DNA of 64,000 nt from Simmondsia chinensis (GCA_018398585.1 JAGTTD010000007.1:7261320-7325319), one strand, 5' to 3'. Numbered from the stretch's first letter, positions 35,001 to 46,102 are shown. Notes: a model not told the origin generated them from the letters alone. Numbers and translations are program-made.

Positions 35001-38000
35001 TCGTTCTTTTTATTCTATGTTCAAATTCTTTTTGTTGATTCTTTACTCTATATATTTGTGTTGCTTCTTTTCTCTGGGCTGTGGAGGATAGTTGCTTAAA
35101 ATCCAAGTGCTTGATTCCGACCTTTAAACTCATTTTGTCGTCCTTATGAATTAGATGTTCTGTGTTGCTTTCTTTACCGATCTTTGAAGTTCTTTTTCTC
35201 AAAATCTGAGATTTCGATTCCAAGCTATGAATTGTGCAATTTAACTTTTATGAATCAGATTTTCTGTGGTTTGTCGACATCATTACAGAATTTTGAGAAA
35301 CGTGAATTGTTCTCTCTTTTTATAATTGGTATTAAACATTATCGCATCTGTGTTCATTCTTGCTCAATTTGTTTAGGTCATTGTACTGATTTTAGGACGA
35401 AGAAAAGCTTCGAGTTAAGTATGAGAAGCAGTGCAAGAAACTGAAAAATCTAGATGACCTGGGAGCTGAGGCCGGTAAGATTGAAGCTGCCCAGTCTTCA
35501 GTGAGGAAGTTGCTGACGAAACTTAATGTGAGTATCAGAGCAGTGGATGCTATATCTAGCAAGATACACGAGTTAAGGGATGAAGAATTGCTGCCACAGC
35601 TGAGGGAGCTGATTTATGGGTATGTCATCAATTTCTTCATCATCTATGGTGTCACCATGAAGCACAATTTGTCACGCCTTACCATGGAAATTGGTTAGCA
35701 CGTGTCTTGATATTTTTGCATCATTGTTTTGTTTGTCTTTCCAATGACTAACTATGAGGTCCTATTTATTTGTCATATAGAATTGAGATCTAGAATCCCA
35801 ATTTTGTTGCTTGCTCCACTTGTTAGAAGTGGAATTACAATTTTACTGCCTAATTCTATAAAAGTGGATTTGAACTAAAACTTATACATTCAAATTCTTT
35901 TGGCCGAGGAAAGAATAAAATTTAATATTAATTTCACTGTTATGACCCAGCTGAATGTTTCGATCTTAAAATGACGTGACTTGACTTAAACTCATCCTAA
36001 AATAACTCAAAGTCCGAAATGACTCAAAACTTGAGATGACTTAAACCAAAAATGATCCTACCCAAGCAGGACGACATTTGAATGTAATGTAATCAAGCCA
36101 ATGTGAAGCTTGAAATGACCCAACCTAATTGAAAAGAAACTGGAGATGACGTAAAGTAAAAATGATCCGACCTAAACCTAATCTAGATTTAACCTGAATC
36201 AACATAACCCTAAATTTGCAGCGACACAATTTGATTCACCACAAACCAACTCAAACCCGAATTGTGATAACATGGATCTCAAAATGACCCTGCTTATTAA
36301 CCCAAAATTCGAGGTTAGTGGAAACAAAATGATTGACCTGACTAAAATTCGACCCAAGTTGACCAGAAAGTCCACATAACTTAAGCCCCAAAAGATTTGA
36401 CCGGACCAAAACTTGACTGTAATTGAACGGAAAATTGAAATGAACGTTGAGGTTTACCCGCAACCCTAGCTGAATGAATATGGAATTATAATCCCGACAT
36501 TTGATTCTTCTGTGTTCAAACATTAGAATTTCAATTCCATCTTGATTATAGTTCTATTAAAATGACAAAAATAGAATTGATAGTCCACTGTGCAATTCCA
36601 TCTCTAGGTGCCAAATTGAGCCTAACGGAACCACTTGGAAATCGTTACTCCCTCAGACAATTTCGTCATGCCTCACGACACCTTATTTACCATACTTGTG
36701 CAAGTTGCATTTTATGTTTCTCATGTTCGCCTTCAAGTTTTCAATTTATACTAGGAAGAAACTAAAATTGTCAACTATTGTGAAGAATTGAGGAGCATGT
36801 ACTATAAGATGCCAGGAAAAAGAAAGGAGATTGATGGGCATGAAAAGATTTACCCACCTTCCCGGGCATACGATGGTGTTGACATGACTGATTAGGTCCA
36901 TAGTTGAACCATGGAAAGTTGGAGTGGGAACAAAAGTTTGTATGGTGGAGTGAGCAGTCATAAATTTTCTTAGGTTTTGTCTGTGGATGGAGGGTTTATA
37001 TTTCAATACATTAGATATATATCAAGTAAGTGGAATATTAAGCATGACGTATTAAATCTAATTTTATGCTATGTAGTAACCAAGAAATTTAAGTATGGAG
37101 TCCAAGATATCAACTTCATTCAATCATTGTTTTAATTAAGTCATATAATCAGCCAACAAATCATGTGTTAAGTCTCCTTTTATCCAAACAATCTAAATTT
37201 CAAACATTGTTTTGAATCGAGTTTCCTTGGTGTTTGATATGAGTTTGACACGCAAATCTAAGTTTGAAATGCAAATCTAACTTTGAAATGTTGAATTACG
37301 TTTCAGAATGAGGAACTTTGGCATTTTAGGATTTTCCTTTTAACTATGATTACATTAGCCACACTAGAGCTAGGGGTGCCAACTCTTCCCCCCTCTTTTG
37401 AGGTGGGGAATTGGGGAGGTTAGGAGTACTAAGAAGCCGGTTACATATCTGGAACTTCAATCAACTTCTGATAAATTTTAAGTTTTGGAGAACAATCCAA
37501 CTGATCCTTTCTTTCTTGCATTCATTCTTTTTTTCATTTTCTTACTCTCATCTTTGGTAGGGGGCACAGAATCAAACATAGGACAAAATGGCTCTTACAT
37601 TACCAATTTTAAATTAGGCGTTATGCATTTGATATTACGTTATGGTATTCTTGTTTTAGGCTATATGATGCATACTGTTGTATTTCGTTTACTAAAACAT
37701 CTATGTAAATGTTTTATATGTTAAGGATTATGAAATGGGTACATAATTCTACGATGTATGATTATTCATTCAAACTTTTGCAAATGTAATACTTGAAAGG
37801 ATCGTATGTACCTTTGAAAAAAGCCAATGTGGTTGTGTCCTGACATGTAATATCCGCGACACCCAAGAGCTTCTACGACACTGCAACCACAGCCGTTACA
37901 GAATTGCAAAAATTCAATGGTAATGAGGGTTCATGCTAATGAAATTGGCTCTACACTGTAGATGGAGGATAGGGTTGCCAAAGTATTTGCCAAAAACACT

Positions 38001-41000
38001 TTTAGAGTATCCTTAGATGTTGGTATAACACTTTCAAAGTAGACCAAAAACATAGAACAGTCTTAAAAATTTGCGAGTTTGACCTCTGTACACACCTATG
38101 TGTGACTCTCAAACGTGAATATGGATAACATAGCTTGAGCGCTCTTAAAGTGACCTTAGAGCATGACTTATTCCTGGATTTCAATTCCTATAGGTGCGAG
38201 GTATATCCTCTGTAGTCATGCTTTTATTGGAGAGAATTCTCATAGAGATGATGGTCATTGTTTCTAAGGCAATGAGACTTATGTTTAATGAGCTGCATCG
38301 TTTTGGAGGTGTCGGTGCCATCAGTACCGGCTGACTGGAACATAGAGTTGGAAGTTTGTAATGTTTGTTTCAGTGTGGTTGGCAAGAACTTTATAACAAA
38401 GCATGTGTTGTACTTAATATTCCTAGATATACGTGGGCACTATGGTGATAAGCTGAAGAATGAACATCACAAGGATTGCAGGGTTGTATTAGAGGTAATT
38501 ATGTAATAGAGATGTCTTCAATTTGAGCATACCCGATCAAGGACCTGTAATTTATAGTTCTGTATCCGACTTTCTTTGACCAGGGTCTCGGTTGATCTCC
38601 TCTAATAACCTCTAAAGCCGATGACTGTGGCAAAGGTTAGCTGCACATCTGTGAAAGTACCTACTTAGCTCAACACAAACCTTATCAACTAATCCAATTT
38701 ACTTTGTCCCTACCATAGTTCCGTGTTATTTGCAAATAAATTCTGATCCTAGTTTACATATATGAAGAAAACCACAATCCCAAAATCAATGTCCCGTTAT
38801 TTTAGAGTACCACCACAGAGAATATAATAAGTTTCAGTTTGAGTTTGTTTGAACAGGGAACTGGTTCAGATAAAAGAAAGCCTAGAAGGTTACTTAGCCA
38901 GCAAATTTATGATTATGAGAAAAGTATTTGGTTTTTTAGTATGAGAAATATATTTTGTTGCTGAGGTGAAGTGGAGTCAGTTACTGTGTCATCTTTTAGC
39001 GGAAGCAGACTAAAAGCTGATAGTATGGCATTTCACTGTTTTAAAGTTTGGGATCTCTCTTTAACAATATTGCCAAGACTTCCTTTGTTAGAACGCCACA
39101 CCACCCCCCCACCCCCCCAAAAAAAAAAAAAAAAAAAAAAACCCTTCTTCTATTAAACTTGAATGAAGCCCATGTCATGGAAGAAATATGTAATAATTAA
39201 AGTTGAAGATGTTTTGAGGCATCATTGTAAGGCCTGCTGAATAGAGTTTCTTATGTAGGACTCGTTCCATTTAATGTTACTGCCTTTTTGAAATGCTGAT
39301 ATTTCCCTCCTGCTGGAGATGTTTATTGAAACTAGAAGGTGGTGTAGGACAAGGGGAAAGGAAAGGAAGGAGAGAGGAAGAGAGAAGAGGGAGAAGGGAG
39401 AGAGGGGACTTCGAAAAAATATATTTAACTCAATTCATTTTGCAAATATGAGAGTTTACAAGAGTTTAAGTAGGCATCCCTATATTAGAAATTAGGAAAC
39501 TATATAATCTAAGATATGGAAACTAGCCCAAATCTTAAACTACGGAAACTAGTTAAAGTAGAAAAATTTGAAAATATGGAAACTTCCTACGAGATAGAAA
39601 TTTTCTAAAATATTTAATATCTCAAAATATAAAACTTTCTAAATATTAAAATACTAAAATATAAATTAATATTTAGAAAACATAAAAGTTCAAATATATT
39701 AAAATTTCTTCTTTCCTCAATATTCCCGCGAATCCCATATTTTACGCCATCCTCGTACTGCATCATTCTCCCCCAGTTACGAAAAACTCGACCACAAGTT
39801 TTGTTGAAGGGAAGGATGAAGAAAACAAAGTCACATGCCATATTCCAAGGTTGAAGTGAAACTTCTGATCACGTTCCAAAGGTAATACTAGATACACTTT
39901 GCAAGGCTTCTCAAAATTGGTATCAAATCTTGGAGGCATAATGAAGTCACTGTGCTCAATATCATGACTTGTCGGATATCATACCCCTTTTCAACAACGT
40001 GAGGTTCTTAGTGGATGTGGACTTACAATCTACATGACTAGATCCTCAAAAATTGAAAATATTTTAGTTGGTTTGAGTCTACCAGTTGTCATTTCAGTAA
40101 CTTTCTTTCAAGCCTTCAAACAAGTGGCGGAGCTTCTTTTTTTTCTTTTCTCAAACCCTATTGGATTGATGATAATAATTCCGTGGATATATCATCACCA
40201 TCATCCAAGATCGTCATCATAATTGTGTTCGTCACTATCATCCAAGATTGTCATCATAATTTTGTCCGTGGAGGAAAAGGCATTATCATGATGATAAGCC
40301 ATTATTAATTTGAGAAAATGATGGAACATTTCAAGAATCAGTTCATTGCATTGAAGATCTAGCATCACAACAAATGGCCTAACTTTAGCTATAGTTTCAA
40401 GAATCGAGACCCTCTTGTTGTATGACTTCTAGATTGGTCATAGTGTTACGCAAAAGAGGACACAATCAACTTAAAGACTACCTTCATTTGGTCATTGCCA
40501 TAAGGTGCATCTAGAACTGTGATCTTTGTAACCTTGCTCAAATATGCAACAATTGGTGTGAAAGAAAATGCAGCAATTGAAATCTTTACATCAGAATCCT
40601 TATGTCTCAAAAGTTCATCGTTGACTAATGCCTTCATTAATGGAGAAAGCGCAATACGTGTACTACGTGTGAACTTTGATGGTGATTGTTCCACCCTAAC
40701 CAGTTGTTTGAAAACTGAGTTAAGCAAGGAAAGAAGTCCACTAATCGAATCTGGTGGTCTATTAAGGAGCCAATTTCTAGCTACCTCAAGATCTTTCACA
40801 AACCTTGTATAGGGCCCTTCTGTTAGTAGCCTTCTTTTCTTCTCCAGATGGAGGTGAGGGTTTCATGTATGAAGTTTGATGGCGGATTGTGGTGATCGTG
40901 GTTTGAGCTCTGATGCCAAATTGATGTAAAACAAGGGGAAGGGAGAAGAGAGAGAAAGAAAGAAGAGGATAGGACTAAAGGGAAGGGCGAGAAGTAGAGA

Positions 41001-42647
41001 AACCTTAGAAGAGAAAAGGGACTTAGAAAATATATTTTAACTCAATTCATCTTACAAATATGAGAGCTTACAAGAGTTTAAATAGGCATCACTATAGTAG
41101 AAATTAGGAAACTAAATAATTTAAGGTATAGAAATTCACCAGAATCACAAAATATGGAATATGGTTAAAATAGAAAAATTTGAAAATATGGGAGCTTTCT
41201 AGAATATTTAATATCTCAAATATAAAAACTTCTTAAATATTAAAAATGCTAAAAGATAAAATAATATCTAGATAATTCCTAGAATCAAATAAAGGGTGTT
41301 ACATGGTGTCACATTTTATAGCATTTTAGCTAGCCATTATGTAACATGATTTTCATTGCAGGTTCCAAAATGCTTACTTGTGTTTATTTGTTCAACTATC
41401 AATGAGGTACTAAAACTACAATTGCATGACTATTTATTCAAATTTCAGAAAGTGAGGGATAAAAATATGCCTACATGCCTACAATTACCTAAGGCAATTG
41501 ACGTGACTTTCTGTGTGACATCCATAATAGTCCAGTTATGTGAAACCAAGACCTCCATGGCGAGGGACATTGATCAGCGTCATGTCAGAGATTCATGTTG
41601 CATCACTGCCTCTGAGTTCTGTGGTTACTTGTCGTCTCAGGACCGGCCCTTTTCGTTGTTGTTAGCTTGTGATCAATAGTAAGAGTTAGCAAAAGCTAAC
41701 TATTTCTGTTTTGTTTATCCTGCCAGTTATCTGCTTTGAACTTGTTGTAACCAAATTTGATATCTTTGAGACTGATTCGTTTGTGTTGATAAATTCATTA
41801 GTTGGATATGTCATACTTGTTTAGGGAAGTTAACAAAATAATTCTCTACAGATTGAGAAGGATGTGGAAGTTGATGCTGAAATCCCATCAGAAGCAGTTC
41901 CAAGCTATCTTAGAAAGCAAAACACGTGTCCTCCGAGCAAAAACTGGCTTGCATAGGGATTCGAACCTGAGAGCTACCATGGAGCTTGAAGTCGAGCTGA
42001 TGAAATGGTGCGAGCGCTTCAACAATTGGATTGAGGAGCAAAGATCCTATGCTGATTCTCTGAATGGATGGCTTTTAAGGTGCCTTCTTCATGAACCTGA
42101 AGAGACTCCGGATGGGCCTGTACCCTTTTCCCCAGGTCACATTGGGGCTCCACCCGTTTTTGTAATTTGTCATGACTGGCGCCAAGCTATGGAGAGGATT
42201 TCTGAATCCCAGGTCAAAACTACCATGGATGATTTCGCTACGAACCTTCATCAGCTACTAGAGAGGCAGGATGAAGAGCAACATCGAATTCTGAAAACAG
42301 AGAATCTGTTAAAGGATTTCGAGAAACAGATCCGAGCCCGACGCATGGAAAGGGCCAGTATGCAACATGAGCATGATGCATTGTCAGAGAAGAACCTCTC
42401 AATGGTTGAGTCTGACAATGGGATCTCAGCTCTAGATGATCTGAAGGTGGATTTGGATTCAATGAGACAGAGAGTAAGAAAGGAGAGAGCAGGGCATAAA
42501 GAAGCTGTGAATCTTGTTCATGATGCAGTGTCAAGGACCATACAAGCCGGTTTGATTCCAATTTTTGAGGCCCTGGAAAACTTCAGTTCTGAAGCCTTAA
42601 AAGCTTTTGAAGATGTCAGGGTAGAAAATGCAGATGGTAATTCATAG
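30437..42647 (+). CDS. DUF630/DUF632 family protein (NRG2/REL2-like), four exons
   Basis: Joining 30437-32063, 32651-32850, 35396-35619 and 41852-42647 gives 2847 bp, an uninterrupted 948-residue protein. All three introns begin GT and end AG. The start is ATG 30437 because MGCKGSK matches the conserved N-terminus of the family, with Gly2 and Cys3 fit for myristoylation and palmitoylation at a membrane. DUF630 covers residues 1-60 (LCRQRKELIRAAADHRYALA). A Lys-rich patch, an Asn/Tyr/Ser-rich region and an acidic segment follow. DUF632 runs from about residue 502 (LREVVREIKDEFEAA) to about 830 and includes LYLWEKKLYNEVK, KLLTKLNVSIRAVDAISSKI and SHQKQFQAILES. The C-terminus looks like a coiled coil. 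Arabidopsis relatives include NRG2 (nitrate signalling) and rice REL2 (leaf rolling). Which member this is cannot be settled here. It is the only intact host gene seen in the window. Confidence 0.93.
32064..32650 (+). other. Intron 1, 587 bp
   Basis: It starts GTAAGA and ends TTCAG with a T-rich stretch before the acceptor. I see no transposon in it. Confidence 0.85.
32651..32850 (+). CDS. Exon 2 of the DUF630/DUF632 gene
   Basis: The acceptor is TTCTGTTCAG|TC. The exon reads VILARILYSVAPSLSSSHHP and ends LYLWEKKLYNEVK at AAG|GTATGG. The reading frame and the family motif RVILxRILYxVAPS agree across the splice. Confidence 0.92.
32938..33166. mobile_element. Small MITE in intron 2
   Basis: The ends GACCCTATTCAATAT and, reversed, GGCATGTTTGGTATTAT are imperfect inverted repeats. 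TTA lies on both sides (32935-32937 and 33167-33169), which fits a PIF/Harbinger-type element. A second, similar copy of 232 bp lies at 55670-55901. Confidence 0.6.
34200..35223 (-). mobile_element. Possible LTR-retroelement fragment in intron 2
   Basis: On the minus strand an open frame (35223-34900) of 107 codons and a Glu/Lys-rich continuation are followed by a purine tract (GATGGAGACAGGAGAAAA near 34665) and then AT-rich sequence that could be an LTR. I do not recognise the protein, and no matching second LTR is present. The call rests on layout only. Confidence 0.3.
35396..35619 (+). CDS. Exon 3 of the DUF630/DUF632 gene
   Basis: The acceptor is TGATTTTAG|GAC. The exon reads DEEKLRVKYEKQCKKLKNLD, KLLTKLNVSIRAVDAISSKI and ELLPQLRELIYG, ending at TATGG|GTATGT. 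These are core DUF632 sequences. Confidence 0.92.
35755..36615. mobile_element. Possible degenerate inverted-repeat element in intron 3
   Basis: The outer parts both contain GGNCC/GGCTC...ATTTG and AATTCCAT-type words in opposite orientation. The middle is made of loosely repeated 'tgaccc', 'aaaatgac' and 'gacttaa' words. No target duplication is clear. Confidence 0.28.
39343..39719 (-). repeat. 3' LTR of the PDS5-carrying element
   Basis: It pairs with 40925-41303 and is quite diverged from it, with the end toward 39719 the least similar. Confidence 0.65.
40205..40830 (-). pseudogene. PDS5: Captured PDS5-like cohesin cofactor fragment
   Basis: Minus-strand frames match plant PDS5, the sister-chromatid cohesion cofactor. 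The first part (40799-40446) reads VEQSPSKFTRSTRIALSPLM, KALVNDELLRHKDSDVKISI, then VTKITVLDAPYGNDQMKVVF and KLIVSSF. After a frameshift the match goes on (about 40420-40205) with SYNKRVSILETIAKVRPFVV, MLDLQCNELILEMFHHFLKL and IMTILDDSDEHN. The fragment covers part of the N-terminal HEAT-repeat region and has no introns that I can see, which suggests capture from RNA. It is broken by at least one frameshift and lies antisense to the host gene. The family match is from memory and is strong. Confidence 0.85.
40925..41303 (-). repeat. 5' LTR of the PDS5-carrying element
   Basis: On the minus strand it runs TGTAACACCC to TTTTACA and is followed by a tRNA-Met-like primer-binding site. Confidence 0.7.
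41852..42647 (+). CDS. Exon 4 of the DUF630/DUF632 gene
   Basis: The acceptor is TTCTCTACAG|ATT. The exon reads LRRMWKLMLKSHQKQFQAIL, then SLNGWLLRCLLHEPEETPDG and PFSPGHIGAPPVFVICHDWR, and a Glu/Lys-rich heptad region to the stop TAG at 42645-42647. Confidence 0.93.
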
Positions 42648-42732
42648 TAGATGTAAAATCTTGGTCTTTCGTTGCAAGGCAGCGTGATTCTCTTGCCATT
42701 ATGTTCTCGTCCTCGACTATCCAATGCTTCGA

Positions 42733-43267
42733 CAACCTGCGCCTCGGTGTTTGAGAACCCCTTGGATCTCGTAGCGGCTTCAGGAAAGAGAGGAGGAGAG
42801 GAGGCGTGACAAAAGATACAAAATTAAGGTCTCCCCCTTTATATTTATACCTGTAGTGAGACCTAGGTCACGCTGGGGTTGGGGCCGATCAATCGGCTGG
42901 CCTTCTGTAGCCAGTTGATTGATCGGTCCTGTTTCCCGATCGATCGAGAGTCTCACTGTAAGGCGTCCTACTGTGGGCGACTGACCAATCGGTGCTTTGT
43001 GCCGATTAATCGTTTAGTACTCGAAACTCTACGATACCTATTTGAGTTATCGAATTACGGCCCGATTGATCATTCTTTTGCACACGTGGTCGGTTTTATC
43101 AGAGTAGTGTTCAAATATGCATTGATTACATTTGATTGTCACTTTTTTTTTTGTTTGCCACGTTGCACTCCAAGCTTGAATTTACCTAGATTATAATAGA
43201 ACACGCATGTAAAAGCTGAATTTATCGTAGTAATGAAGAATAAAATATATAAATATAAGGCACATCA
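42733..43267 (-). repeat. Truncated 3' LTR of element 4
   Basis: It matches the promoter-side third of the LTR at 52878-54383 and the inverted LTR at 19558-20894. It starts TGATGTGCC at 43267 on the minus strand. The LTR breaks off near 42733, about 85 bp after the host gene stop codon. The forward strand contains AATAAA at 43239-43244. Confidence 0.85.
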
Positions 43268-43607
43268 ACATCCCCAAATCCACTCCTTGCTTGTCCTTAA
43301 GTAAGATTCAGCCCACACTAGCTAAAGATAAAAAAATTTGATCAAGTATGTAATGGTAAGAATTATTTGTGAAAAATATTTATGAGCATGCTTGAAAGTG
43401 AAGAATCTTTATATGTTGTTATTATTAGAATAGTTTCTACTCGAGTTCTCGTGATTTAAGTCTATTTACTTGTGTGTGAGCTCCTAACTTCTCTTCCTTT
43501 TTTCTTATTTCAAACCTTCTATTAAGACGAATACAAATTACCCTTAATCAATAAAGAAATTTTAAGGCTTTATTTTTCTCTCGTGTTTTCTTTTTGTTTT
43601 TTTCAAG

Positions 43608-44190
43608 GTAACTTATGGTCAGGCGTGTCTTTCTACGACCCATGTAGCGAGTTTTTGGTCGGTGACTCCCGATTCAGTTGACTCAAGGTACCAAGTGAAG
43701 AGTACTCCTCGGACCTAGTGGCTTGAGTCAAAGGAATTCACAATCTAGTCGTTACTAGCACATGCATTAAAAATATTTCATTCATATTAGGCATTGATGC
43801 TTATTAAAGTGACTTAAAGTTTTCAAGGTAACTCATGGTCAGGCGTGTCTCTTTAGGACCCATGTAGAGAGTTTTTGGTCGGTGACTCCCGATTCAGTTG
43901 ACTCAAGGCACCAAGTGAAGAGTACTCCTCGGACCTAGTGGCTTAAATCAAAGGAATTCACAATCTAGCCGTTACTAGAATATACCTTAAAAATATTTCA
44001 TTCATATTAGGCATTGATGCTTATTAAAGTGACTTAAAGAAGTTGATTTTTCTTAAGCTTTTCCTGTGGTTCGTGTAGTAAGTTTTCGACTGGCAACTTC
44101 TGACCCAGTTGGCTCAAGGTACTAGGTGTTAAGATACCCCTACGGGCTTACTTGCTCGAGATACAGTGGTTACAAGAATCAACAAGTCAT
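43608..44190 (-). repeat. Tandem copies of the family 3' motif in element 4
   Basis: Units share 'tcaggcgtgtct', 'gactcccgattcagttgac' and 'ggacctagtggctt'. The third unit has 'gacccagttggctcaaggta', closer to element 1. The first two are very similar to each other, which suggests a recent local duplication. Confidence 0.82.
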
Positions 44191-44222
44191 GGGTACTTAC
44201 CTAATTGAGCAGGCATTGTTAC

Positions 44223-44223
<1 letters not shown>

Positions 44224-44264
<41 letters not shown>
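44224..44264. repeat. Homopolymer run of 41 C
   Basis: An uninterrupted C run lies in the non-coding part of element 4. Its length should be treated with caution. Confidence 0.9.
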
Positions 44265-44396
44265 TTATTTTTGCTAGAATCACTCAAGATAAAGAAAGAA
44301 AAAAAAAAATTTAACTTGTTAGAAGTAAAATGATGGATTCAAAATCCTAAAATTATTTCTGTTATAACAACATAAAATGTAAGGTATGTCACAAGA

Positions 44397-46102
44397 CAAA
44401 GGGTGGAGTTGTTGCTGCTTAAGTTTTTGTGGTGGAGTTATGGCTTTGGTCTCTTCACCTGAGGCTTGTTCGAGTAGTTTTGTTTGGGATGAGGATCTTG
44501 TCTTCTCCCTTCCTTCGCTTTTTTCTTCATTTAACAAGGGTTAAAATCATTGGGAGGTGGCCTCTTTTTCAATACCAACGTTTCTTTCAACTTTGGGTGA
44601 AAGGTTGTTCCCGTGCACTTTCTTGTGGGGTTTGTTGGGAACATAGTCATGACATTTCCGGGCAAGCAATTATTCGTCGATTATGATGGACGTGGCTTTC
44701 TGGGAGTTGTGAGATATGGCATTGTCTCTCTTGTTTGCTTTCATCCCCATGTCAAACCGACCATTTTGGCCGGATTTTGTGGCTGCCATCGTTGTAGACT
44801 GTGTTGTGGGTGGTGGAGGGGGGTGGCGTTGGGTGGAGCTAGGGTTCCACTAGGATTCATGCAAGACATATTGGTTGGTGATGGAGTTGGGCTTGTTGAT
44901 GGGACCACGGTTGTGGGGTTGAGAGTGACATGTAAGATCTTGGGCCGGATACTAAAGGCCTGCCTAATGACTTTGATGATTTTGCAGCTTGGGACTATGG
45001 CCCAAATGGGCCTTAGCAATCTATTTGGGTTTGTGGTATGCTTGGGCTAGCTCTTGGGCCCATTTCGGTTGAAGTTTTAGGGCCTCCTGATTTAGGGCCA
45101 TTGGGGCGTGCCTTGGAAGATGGGAAGGGTAGTTTGCTTGTTGGGCTTGTTCGGGTTCGAGTCACTAATGGGCTGCGTGTTCGGTTATGGATCCGGTTGG
45201 GCTTGTACGGATGGTTGGGATTGGCAGTACAAGTGGGCCGGTTGAACCTGAGATGGACTGGATCCCATGTCTATTAGGGATGGGCTTTCGAGCCCAGGCT
45301 TGGAAGAACCAATTTGTGCAAGGAGTTTGGGCCTTTTAGGGTCCAAATGCAAATGGACCTCAAGATTGGTTGGTTATTGGGCTTGGATAGGTAAGGAGGG
45401 AGTTGAATTTAGATTGATGGCCCAGAATCCTCCCTCTGGGCCAAAGCTTGGGCCTGATCTTGGGCCTCGTTTTGGGATCTGATGAGCCCCCCACATGGGG
45501 GGTGGCTTCACCACAACCGGGGCTAGCAGGGCCCGGTTTTCTTCCTCGACATTGGGCCTATTAGGGCCGTTTGGGGGGGGGGGGGGGGGGGGGTGTGGTC
45601 TCCGCCTCTCAGCCCTGATGGGCCTCCTGCTTGCTAGCTCGGGTCTCTTCCCGGGTTTGGGGGTTCGATTTGACCACTGCTCTTTACGCTGAAGATGATG
45701 CACCTCTGGATTTGAGTCGCTCTTTGTCTACCGGAATTGTGAGGTTCAAGATGACTTGTTAGGTTTGATGAGGGTTTTCATTCGCTGGCTACCCAAGTTG
45801 AGTGCAGAGTGGCTTGAGTAGCTTCAGAGAAGTAGTTTCTAGTCTTCTGCTTTCATCTGAGTCCGTCTCCAATGACTTCTCCATCTCCCGTGTTAGGATT
45901 TTGCTTTGCTATTCTTGATGTACGCATTGTATTTTCTTTGTTTAGCTTCGGCCTTGTTGCTTTTTATTAAGTTTGTTTTGGGTTCTTTTTGAATTGCTTT
46001 GTAAGCCTCTGGCCGTGTCTTGGGATATACCCCTCGTACTCATGTACGTTTTTTTTTTGATGTATATCCACACTGACTCATCACAAAAAAAAAAAAAAAA
46101 AC
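44397..46102 (+). mobile_element. LINE-like non-LTR retrotransposon fragment
   Basis: The right end looks like the 3' tail of a plant L1-type LINE: T-rich sequence with CCCCTCGTACTCATGTACG, then a short AT-rich tail ACTCATCAC and an A run of 18 (46085-46102). Upstream there is coding-like sequence in several broken frames with VDYDGRGF (about 44675), reminiscent of the ORF1 N-terminal domain, and a long GGGCC-rich linker. I saw no endonuclease or reverse transcriptase. It could be an internally deleted LINE. The left limit is uncertain. Confidence 0.5.
45573..45593. repeat. Homopolymer run of 21 G
   Basis: It lies within the GGGCC-rich part of the LINE-like fragment. Confidence 0.9.

Larger units (their letters stand above)
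32851..35395 (+). other. Intron 2, 2.5 kb
   Basis: It starts GTATGG and ends TTTTAG. It contains a 229-bp MITE (32938-33166) and, further on, a possible minus-strand LTR-element fragment (about 34200-35223). The stretch 33170-34200 shows nothing I recognise. Confidence 0.85.
39343..41303 (-). mobile_element. Small LTR retroelement carrying a PDS5 gene fragment, inside intron 3
   Basis: Direct repeats of about 378 bp lie at 39343-39719 and 40925-41303. They share the purine-rich block, 'tatttaactcaattcat', 'atatgagag' and 'gaaattaggaaact'. Next to the right-hand repeat, on the minus strand, lies TGGCATCAGAGC (40907-40918), one mismatch from the tRNA-Met primer-binding site. A purine tract (CTGGGGGAGAATGA) lies near 39770. 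So this is an LTR element on the minus strand with about 1.2 kb internal sequence. That sequence is mostly a host gene fragment. The flanks show GGTG on both sides, not a clean 5-bp duplication. Confidence 0.72.
35620..41851 (+). other. Intron 3, 6.2 kb
   Basis: It starts GTATGT and ends CTACAG. It holds a small LTR element with a PDS5 fragment (39343-41303). A degenerate stretch with many TGACCC/TGACTT words lies at 35940-36450. An A-rich run lies at 39119-39140. I found no recognisable gene in 36620-39340. Confidence 0.85.
43268..44396 (-). other. Non-coding 3' region of element 4 with tandem motif copies
   Basis: No gene is visible. Two close tandem copies of about 218 bp (43608-43825 and 43826-44040) and a third diverged one (to about 44190) contain the motif shared with element 1 (CCCAGTTGGCTCAAGGTAC in this orientation). 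A run of 41 C lies at 44224-44264. Confidence 0.65.

Noticed and set aside
34900..35223. 107-codon minus-strand frame in intron 2
   Set aside because: Not accepted as a host gene. I recognise no domain; it may belong to a retroelement fragment, listed at low confidence.
35940..36450. Telomere-like or satellite array from repeated TGACCC words
   Set aside because: The words are irregularly spaced with no constant period and no TTTAGGG runs.
41356..41679. 107-codon open frame near the end of intron 3
   Set aside because: No family likeness, and no splice join that keeps the DUF632 frame would include it.
43608..44190. Spaced direct repeats resembling a CRISPR array
   Set aside because: Units are over 200 bp, abut each other, and lie in a plant retroelement.
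44126..44314. Open frame with a long proline run
   Set aside because: The run is a 41-C homopolymer read in one frame. There is no other protein-like feature.
45495..45692. Open frame with a glycine run
   Set aside because: It is the 21-G run within the GGGCC-rich LINE-like fragment.
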